DNA from: Deltaproteobacteria bacterium CG07_land_8_20_14_0_80_60_11 | GTDB lineage: Bacteria > Desulfobacterota > Desulfobaccia > Desulfobaccales > 0-14-0-80-60-11 | Assembly (NCBI GenBank): GCA_002779455.1 | Contig: PEWM01000204.1 | Span: 1 to 22,879, forward strand | Direction of reading: 5' to 3' | DNA: 22,879 nt | Part shown: piece after piece, positions 14,212 through 20,299 of the stretch | Position numbering within the stretch: position 1 is the stretch's first letter | How the letters are laid out: each line of letters begins with the position of its first letter | The notes under the pieces: model-generated | The model's database searches: none | Told to the model about the DNA's origin: nothing | What the model saw: only the letters and a program-made list of their open reading frames with translations | Program-made: the position numbers and the translations under genes

Positions 14212-16524
14212 ATGAAATCAGAGCACGACGCCCCCCCGAGCAGACCCGAGGTTCCCCCGGGGTTAACCGGGACTGCGCCGGCGCCGATGGAGTATCTGGC
14301 CCCGCTCCTGAGCGATGTCCTGGATCCCATCGTGGTCACCAACAGTCACCATCAGGTGGTCTTTCTCAACTGCGCCGCCCAGAAACTCTTTGGGGAGTCC
14401 CTGCGTCCGGGGAACCCCTGCCCTATTTGTTCAGAGACTCCCATCATTGCCGGGACCGGAGAGGATGCGTCCCGGCTGCAGCGGTGTCCCCAGCCAGGGG
14501 AAAGCTTCAAGCAGATTCCCGTCCTCATGCAGACCCGCTGGCCCATCGGCGCCCCCCTCTCGGTGAACATTACGCCCATCCGGGGCCGCAACCGCGACCA
14601 GGCCGGCTGTTTTATCCTCATCCGGGAGCATGCCGATTTGCTGGCCCACCCGGTGATGGAGCAGCAGATGGCGACCATCTGCAGCATCCTGGAAAATTTC
14701 CCCATGCCCTTCTTCATGGTGGACCCGTTTCTGGTGGTGACCCATATCAACGAGCGCATGGAGGAACTCACGGGTTACACCCGGGGCGAGGTGGTGGGCC
14801 GGATGACCTGCGGCGAGGTGCTCAATACCGTCCAGTGCATGACCTGCGATTGTGTTCTGAAGCAGGTCATGGAGGGCAAAAAGCCCATCTCGGGATTGCG
14901 CCGGGTGGTGCGGGACCGCCAGGGGCGGGAAATTCCGGTAGTGGTGTCCGCTTCCATCATTACCGACCCCGAGGGCCGGGTCATCGGCGGCTTTGAGGCC
15001 GTTCGGGATATCACTCCCATAGTGGAGGCGGAACGCAAGCTCGATTTGATCACCGAGTTGACCCCAGAAGGCATGCTGATGGCGGATGAGAACCAGCGCA
15101 TCATCTTTGCCAACTCAAAGATGGCCGAAATTGTCGGACGGCCCAAGGAGGAACTGGTCGGAAAGAGCCTGGAGGAAATCCTCACCCCCCAGCATCAAAA
15201 AATGGCGGTGCAACTGACAGGTCTGGGGGAACAGGGCCTTCATGAGGAAGTGCAATTTTGCACCACCCTTAACGGGACGTATATAGACCCGGAGGGAAAC
15301 CGCGTCTTCGAGGCCTGCATGGCGGCGTCCCGGATCGGCAAAAATATTCTCACCTGCATTTACCTGCGTGATCTAACCTACCGCATCAGGATGCATGAAC
15401 AACTTAAAAAAACCAATATTTTTCTTAACAATATAATCCGTTGTTCGGTGGACGGCATCGTGGTGATCGACACCGAAGGGAGCCCCTTAATTTTTAGTGA
15501 AGGAGCCGAACGTATCCTGGGTTACCAGGCCGGGGAGATCATCGCCGATAGAAAAAGATTACACCGGTTCTACCCGCTCGAATTGGCCCGAGAGATGATG
15601 CGCCGGATGCGCAGTGGCGAATACGGTCCACCTGACCGACTCAATACCACCGAGATCACCTTTTATAATAAAGATGGACAGGAAGTGCCGGTGAGGTTTT
15701 CGGCCGCGATTATCAGGGACAAGGGGCAAGAGGTCGGCAGCGTCGGAATCTTTTCCGACCTGCGCGAACATCGAAGGATGCAAAAAAAACTGGAAGAGAC
15801 CCAAAATCAACTTTTGCAGGCTGAAAAGATTGCCTCCCTGGGAAGGATGTCCGCGGGGGTGGCCCATGAAATCAATAATCCCCTGGCCGGCATCCTCATC
15901 TACGCCGAATTATTGCAGCGGGATATGGAGGCGAATGCGGCAGGTCGTCCGCACCTAGAAGAAATCATTAACCAAACTCTGCGCTGTAAACAAATCGTCA
16001 CTCGCCTGCTGGAATTCAGCCGGCAGTCTTTGGGGCAAAAAACCCGTATAGACATGAACGATATCATCTCGCGGTGTGTGAAGCTTATTGACCAACAGCT
16101 TATTTTCCACAATATCCAGATCAAACTATCTCTGGACCCCCACCTGCCCCAGATTTTTGGTGATCCGGGCGAACTCCAGCAGGTTTTTACCAACCTGCTG
16201 CTCAATGCCGCCGACGCCATAAAGGGGGTGGGCCGGATCACCATCACCAGCCGTGCTGACCCTGAAAGAGATGGGGTGATCATCACTTTTGCGGATACCG
16301 GCAGTGGGATTCCACCAGAACTGCGGGATAAAATTTTTGACCCCTTTTTTACCACCAAACCTCCGGGTAAAGGCACCGGCCTGGGTCTATCCATCGTCTA
16401 TGGGGTCATTCAACGGCATGGCGGAACCATCGAGGTGGAGAGCCCGCACGGCGGCGGCACGGAGTTCATCATTAGACTGCCCCTGGATTCTCAGGAAAAC
16501 CAGGAGCAGATGGTCTGGGAATAG
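14212..16524 (+). CDS. Multi-PAS sensor histidine kinase (cytoplasmic)
   Basis: This 770-residue kinase has no membrane segment, so it senses an internal signal. PAS-like domains lie at about 26-140, 152-275, 278-400 and 405-525, then a short coiled coil, a HisKA domain with phospho-acceptor His552 (AGVAHEINNPLAG), and the ATP domain with N box (LLLNAADA, about 660), DTGSGI (about 694) and GTGLGLSIV (about 721). The HEINNPL motif places it near NtrB/ZraS-type kinases, which pair with NtrC-type activators such as the one at 18109. PAS1 and PAS2 hold cysteine groups (Cys70/73/92 and Cys200/209/212/214, MTC..QCMTCDC), which could bind a metal or iron-sulfur centre or sense redox. Base composition falls sharply inside the gene: about 68% G+C at 14881-14940 against 40% at 16081-16140, unlike its neighbours. 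Start ATG 14212 follows AAGGAACGG. Confidence 0.9.
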   Translation: MKSEHDAPPSRPEVPPGLTGTAPAPMEYLAPLLSDVLDPIVVTNSHHQVVFLNCAAQKLFGESLRPGNPCPICSETPIIAGTGEDASRLQRCPQPGESFKQIPVLMQTRWPIGAPLSVNITPIRGRNRDQAGCFILIREHADLLAHPVMEQQMATICSILENFPMPFFMVDPFLVVTHINERMEELTGYTRGEVVGRMTCGEVLNTVQCMTCDCVLKQVMEGKKPISGLRRVVRDRQGREIPVVVSASIITDPEGRVIGGFEAVRDITPIVEAERKLDLITELTPEGMLMADENQRIIFANSKMAEIVGRPKEELVGKSLEEILTPQHQKMAVQLTGLGEQGLHEEVQFCTTLNGTYIDPEGNRVFEACMAASRIGKNILTCIYLRDLTYRIRMHEQLKKTNIFLNNIIRCSVDGIVVIDTEGSPLIFSEGAERILGYQAGEIIADRKRLHRFYPLELAREMMRRMRSGEYGPPDRLNTTEITFYNKDGQEVPVRFSAAIIRDKGQEVGSVGIFSDLREHRRMQKKLEETQNQLLQAEKIASLGRMSAGVAHEINNPLAGILIYAELLQRDMEANAAGRPHLEEIINQTLRCKQIVTRLLEFSRQSLGQKTRIDMNDIISRCVKLIDQQLIFHNIQIKLSLDPHLPQIFGDPGELQQVFTNLLLNAADAIKGVGRITITSRADPERDGVIITFADTGSGIPPELRDKIFDPFFTTKPPGKGTGLGLSIVYGVIQRHGGTIEVESPHGGGTEFIIRLPLDSQENQEQMVWE

Positions 16525-16619
16525 GTCTGCCAAGCAGTCAGCCGTTAGCAATCGGCCCTGAGCAAGATAGCGCAGATTCAGAGTCTTCCTGAAGCTGACC
16601 GCGGATAAAAAGGTGAATT

Positions 16620-18122
16620 ATGACGGACCAATACACCGTATTGGTGGTGGACGACGAAAAGGTGCTTCGGGATGGTTGCACCCTGGTTCTCCAGCCCGAA
16701 GGCTACCGGGTGCTCACGGCCGCCAACGGCCAGGAGGCCTTAGACCAACTGGCCGCCGAGCCGGTCAACGTGGTCCTCTGCGACCTCAAGATGCCCGTGA
16801 TGGGGGCCCTGGAGGTCCTGGAGCAGACCTCCGTCCGCTACCCCGGCATCCCGGTGATCATCATGACCGGCCTGGGCACCGTGGCCGACGCGGTGGAGTG
16901 CATGAAAAAAGGGGCCTATGACTTCGTCACCAAGCCCTTCAGCATCGACCACCTGTGCCTGGTGGTCAAACGGGCCCTGGAGAAGCAGCTTTTAGAGCAG
17001 CAAACCCGGCAACTCCAGGAGGAGCAGGCCCGGAACCTCTACAACCTGGCCATGGAGCAGAGCCGGATGCACACCATCGTCAACTGCATGGCCGACGGGG
17101 TGCTGGTGACCAACCAGGATGGCGAGGTGGTGCTGTGCAACTCCACCCTCATGCAGCTCCTGGGGGTAAAGGCGCCGCCGCCCCACCCCGGACCGATGCA
17201 GGCCTATGTCGGCGACCGCGACTTTCAAGTAGCCATCGAATCCCTGTTGACGGGCGGCAATCGGAGTGAGGCGCGGTTTATCGCCCAGGAGCTCTGCCAA
17301 AACCGCATTCACCTGCGGGCCCTGTCGGCCCCCTTTTCCGGGCCGGACAACCAGGTGCTGGGCACGGTCACCGTATTCCACGACGTCACCCACTTCAAAG
17401 AACTGGATGAAATGAAGAACGATTTCGTGCGCATGGTGTCCCATGAACTCCGGTCCCCCCTGGCCGCCATCAAGCAGCAGCATGCCGTGATCCTGGACGG
17501 TTTGGCCGGGGATCTGACCGGCAAGCAGCGGGAACTCCTTACCCGGGCCCATGCCAAGATCCAGGGTTTGCTCGACCTGATCAACGACCTGTTGGACGTG
17601 ACCAAGATGGAAGCGGGTTACGGGCAACTGGAACAGGCGCCTCTGGATTTGCGGGAAACCCTGGGCGAGGTGGTGGAACTCTTGCGGGAAAGGGCCTCCA
17701 GCCAGAAGGTCACCCTGAAGCTGGAGGCGCCCGACGGACTGCCTCTCATCCGGGCCGACCGCCGCAGCATGGATGAAGTGTTCAGCAACCTGGTGAGCAA
17801 TGCCATCAATTACTCTCCGGATGGGGGCGAAGTCAGGATCGCCGCCGTCTCCCGCGGGGACTACCTGGAAGTTGTGGTGCAGGACCAGGGCATCGGCATT
17901 GAGGCGGAGGAGATCGCCAAAATTTTTGACAAGTTCTACCGGGTTAAGAGCCCCAAGACCCGGCAGGTGATCGGCACCGGGTTAGGCCTGGCGCTGGTCA
18001 AAGGGCTCATCGAGGCCCACCGCGGATCGGTTGACGTGGAAAGCGAAGTCGGGAAGGGAACCGCCTTCCGGGTCAAACTGCCTACGGTTGGCGCGGCAAA
18101 GGGTGTGGATGCAGGCAAGTGA
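16620..18122 (+). CDS. Hybrid receiver-PAS-histidine kinase
   Basis: This 500-residue cytoplasmic protein begins with a complete receiver (Asp11/Asp12, phospho-acceptor Asp55 in LCDLKMP, Thr83, Lys105). A coiled coil of about 25 residues rich in Gln and Glu follows at 113-140, then a PAS domain at about 145-262. The HisKA domain has His275 (VRMVSHELRSPLAA), and an ATP domain carries NLVSNAINYS, DQGIGI and GTGLGLALV. A receiver placed in front of a kinase suggests it takes phosphate or a signal from an upstream kinase, perhaps the one at 14212, and passes a signal on. AAGGTGA stands just before the ATG at 16620. Its last 14 bases overlap the sigma-54 activator gene, so the two are probably co-translated and may be a pair. 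Confidence 0.9.
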   Translation: MTDQYTVLVVDDEKVLRDGCTLVLQPEGYRVLTAANGQEALDQLAAEPVNVVLCDLKMPVMGALEVLEQTSVRYPGIPVIIMTGLGTVADAVECMKKGAYDFVTKPFSIDHLCLVVKRALEKQLLEQQTRQLQEEQARNLYNLAMEQSRMHTIVNCMADGVLVTNQDGEVVLCNSTLMQLLGVKAPPPHPGPMQAYVGDRDFQVAIESLLTGGNRSEARFIAQELCQNRIHLRALSAPFSGPDNQVLGTVTVFHDVTHFKELDEMKNDFVRMVSHELRSPLAAIKQQHAVILDGLAGDLTGKQRELLTRAHAKIQGLLDLINDLLDVTKMEAGYGQLEQAPLDLRETLGEVVELLRERASSQKVTLKLEAPDGLPLIRADRRSMDEVFSNLVSNAINYSPDGGEVRIAAVSRGDYLEVVVQDQGIGIEAEEIAKIFDKFYRVKSPKTRQVIGTGLGLALVKGLIEAHRGSVDVESEVGKGTAFRVKLPTVGAAKGVDAGK

Positions 18123-19479
18123 TTTCAGCCGCCAGGTCCTGGTGGTGGATGATGAACCCGTGGTGCGGACCGGCATCGCCCAGGTTTTGTCCCAGCAAGA
18201 TCTGGTGGTGGCCACGGCCGCCGATGCCGCCCAGGCGCTGGCCCACCTGGCCCGTCAGCCGTTTGCCGTCGTCCTGTTGGACATCAAGCTCCCGGACATG
18301 GACGGGGTGCAACTGCTGAAACACCTCCGTCAGGATTTTCCGGAAACCGAAGTCATCATGATCACCGGCTACCCCACCATTGCCGGGGCGGTGGAGTGCA
18401 TCAAGCTCGGGGCCCTGGACTACCTGGTGAAGCCGTTTAGGATCGAGGAACTGGAAGCGGTGGTGCAAAAGGCCCGGGATCACCTCTCCCAGAAACGCCG
18501 GCGAATCGCCCCTGAACCGGAAGCCGCCGGCGGCCTGGGCCTGGATTTTATTCTGGGCCAGAGTCCCGCCATGCGGCGGGTTTTCGACAAGATCAAGCGG
18601 GCCGCTCCCAGCGACAGCACCGTCCTGCTCACCGGGGAGTCCGGCACCGGCAAAGAGCTGGTGGCCCGGGCCATCCACCTGCTCAGCCCCCGGGCCGACC
18701 GGGAATTCGTCCCGGTGGATTGCTCCGCCCTGGTGGAGTCCCTGTTGGAAAGCGAGCTCTTCGGTCACGTCAAGGGCTCTTTCACCGGGGCATTGCAGAC
18801 CAAGCACGGGCTCTTCGAACTGGCCAACCACGGGACCTTCTTCTTCGACGAGATCAGCAACCTGAGCCTGAATATCCAGGCCAAGCTCCTCCGGGTGATC
18901 CAGGAGCGGGAGTTCATGCAGGTGGGGAGCCAGAAACGCATTAAACTGGATATCCGCATCATCGCCTCGTCCAACCGCGACCTGAACGAAGCCATCAAGG
19001 CGGGGGCCTTCCGGGAGGACCTCTACTACCGGCTCAGCGTCATTCCCATCCACTTACCCCCCCTGAGGGAGCGCGCCGGGGATATTGCCCTGCTGGTGGA
19101 TCACTTTCTCCGCAAGTACAGTCAGAAGGGCCACCGGGAAGTTACCGGGACCTCCAGCCAGGCCCTGAAACTGCTCAGTGACTATGGCTGGCCGGGCAAT
19201 GTCCGGGAACTGGAACACACCGTTGAACGCATCGTGATCCTGGAAGATGGGGCCATCATCCAGCCGGAACATTTGCCCAGTTTCATTTCCCAGCGTCAGG
19301 GTGATTTCCAGGCCTTCTCCGACGAAAACTACTCGCTGGAGGAGTTGGAAAAACGCTACATTCAATTCATCCTGCGCCGCACCCAGGGCCGGCGCCAGGA
19401 AGCCGCCCGCATCCTGGGAATCAACCGCAAGACCCTGAGTCACAAGATCGAGAAATACCGCCTGCGGACCCACTGGTAG
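18109..19479 (+). CDS. Sigma-54-dependent response regulator, NtrC family
   Basis: This 456-residue activator binds enhancer sites and uses ATP to open sigma-54 promoters. The receiver (1-120) has Asp14/Asp15, phospho-acceptor Asp58 (LLDIKLPDMDG), Thr86 and Lys108. The AAA+ domain (about 145-385) has Walker A GESGTGKE at 176-183, the sigma-54 contact loop GSFTGA at 223-228 (usual GAFTGA, with Ser for Ala), Walker B FFFDE near 244-248, and SSNRDL and FREDLYYRL motifs. A Fis-type helix-turn-helix ends the protein (about 415-456, AARILGINRKTLSHKIEKY). The ATG at 18109 is chosen because AAAGGG lies upstream and the receiver begins right after; it overlaps the preceding kinase. Targets are unknown; the sigma-54-like site at 4638 is one candidate. 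Confidence 0.93.
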   Translation: MQASDFSRQVLVVDDEPVVRTGIAQVLSQQDLVVATAADAAQALAHLARQPFAVVLLDIKLPDMDGVQLLKHLRQDFPETEVIMITGYPTIAGAVECIKLGALDYLVKPFRIEELEAVVQKARDHLSQKRRRIAPEPEAAGGLGLDFILGQSPAMRRVFDKIKRAAPSDSTVLLTGESGTGKELVARAIHLLSPRADREFVPVDCSALVESLLESELFGHVKGSFTGALQTKHGLFELANHGTFFFDEISNLSLNIQAKLLRVIQEREFMQVGSQKRIKLDIRIIASSNRDLNEAIKAGAFREDLYYRLSVIPIHLPPLRERAGDIALLVDHFLRKYSQKGHREVTGTSSQALKLLSDYGWPGNVRELEHTVERIVILEDGAIIQPEHLPSFISQRQGDFQAFSDENYSLEELEKRYIQFILRRTQGRRQEAARILGINRKTLSHKIEKYRLRTHW

Positions 19480-19524
19480 GGCAAAAATTCAGCGGCCCGG
19501 AGCCGCCTTAGTGCAGTGGTTCAT

Positions 19525-19542
19525 AAATACGGTAACGTATTT
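19525..19542. other. AT-rich perfect inverted repeat after the NtrC-type gene
   Basis: AAATACG (19525-19531) pairs with CGTATTT (19536-19542) around GTAA. It lies 45 bases past the activator stop codon and may be a weak terminator or a binding site. A second short hairpin, GCGGC at 19492-19496 with GCCGC at 19502-19506, precedes it without a T-run. Confidence 0.35.
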
Positions 19543-19563
19543 CTTACTCCGTGAAGATCACTT

Positions 19564-20227
19564 CCCCCTCACCCTGGCCCACTCCCCCATGGGACTAATC
19601 TTTACCCACAAGTTACTATCTCATGGTTTTTTTGCTTTTAATTCCCTCTTCCCCTTGGGGGAGAGGGTCAGGGTGAGAGGGTGCTTCTTCTGATACCTCG
19701 TCAAGAATCACTTGTAAGACCGCCTCAGTTTCTTGTAAGACCTGATTATTCCAAAAACGAACTACTCGGTAGCCACTTTTGCTGAGATATTCGGTTCGGT
19801 TATCATCTTGAACTATCATTTCAGCATGTTGGCCACCGTCAACCTCTATAACCAATTTCTTCTCCAGGCAGACAAAATCTACAATAAAAGGGCCAACGGC
19901 ATGCTGACGTCGAAATTTCCATCCACCAAGTCGCCTATCACGCAGATTATACCAAAGCACTCTTTCAGCATCAGTCATGCTTTTTCGCAAATTCAGAGCA
20001 AGGTTCTTGTTCAAGGTTTCCCCCCTCACCCTAACCCTCTCCCCTCAAGGGGAGAGGGAATTTTAGCGATCTCTCAACAAGTTACTCTACCCCCTTACTT
20101 GCGGTAGCCCATTGGGGGAGAGGGGAAAAGATGGGGCCGATTTGATGCTCTGCCATCATAAAAAACCCGGTGCCCTCACTCCTACCCCCTCTCCCCCCGC
20201 TTCGGGGGGAGAGGGTTGGGGTGAGGG
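19564..20227. repeat. Array of REP-like C-rich/G-rich palindromes
   Basis: At least five related copies of a palindrome made of CCCTCACCC, CCCTCTCCC, GGGAGAGGG and GGGTGAGGG blocks are seen at 19564-19594 (one arm), 19644-19681, 20022-20058, 20085-20125 (degenerate) and 20173-20227. The best are perfect: an 11-pair stem at 20035-20058 with a two-base loop, and a 13-pair stem at 20187-20215 with loop CTT, which has outer arms CCCTCAC and GTGAGGG. This is the form of repetitive extragenic palindromes, which can act as mRNA stabilisers or terminators and are moved by unknown or RAYT-type enzymes. The array fills the gaps on both sides of the DUF559 gene and the gap up to 20299. Confidence 0.8.
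19616..20029 (-). CDS. DUF559 endonuclease-like protein with repeat-derived tail
   Basis: This 137-residue protein belongs to the DUF559 family, related to very-short-patch-repair-type and other PD-(D/E)xK nucleases. Core marks: LRKSMTDAERVLWYNLR (14-30), LGGWKFRRQ (34-42), Asp51 in FIVDFVC, Glu62/Asp64 in VIEVDGGQH (61-68), and GYRVVRFWNNQV. Enzyme activity is inferred from the fold; biological roles of the family are poorly known. The last about 22 residues (from SHPDPLPQGEEG onward) are read from a REP-like palindrome at 19644-19681 and do not belong to the domain. The GTG start at 20029 and its G-rich ribosome site also come from a repeat copy; TTG at 20014, with GGGGGG just upstream, is an equal or better choice. 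It is alone, on the opposite strand to the activator, and AT-richer than its neighbours. Confidence 0.8.
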   Translation of the reverse strand: MRGETLNKNLALNLRKSMTDAERVLWYNLRDRRLGGWKFRRQHAVGPFIVDFVCLEKKLVIEVDGGQHAEMIVQDDNRTEYLSKSGYRVVRFWNNQVLQETEAVLQVILDEVSEEAPSHPDPLPQGEEGIKSKKTMR

Positions 20228-20299
20228 GGGCGATATATGACGTGAGCGTGTTTATGAAATCCTGTACTTAGGCCGCATCGCCGCCCCGCGCCTGTACCT

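Noticed and set aside
19616..20029. DUF559 unit as a complete insertion sequence
   Set aside because: No transposase or terminal inverted repeats enclosing the gene as a unit were found; only REP-like palindromes and one short direct repeat are present.
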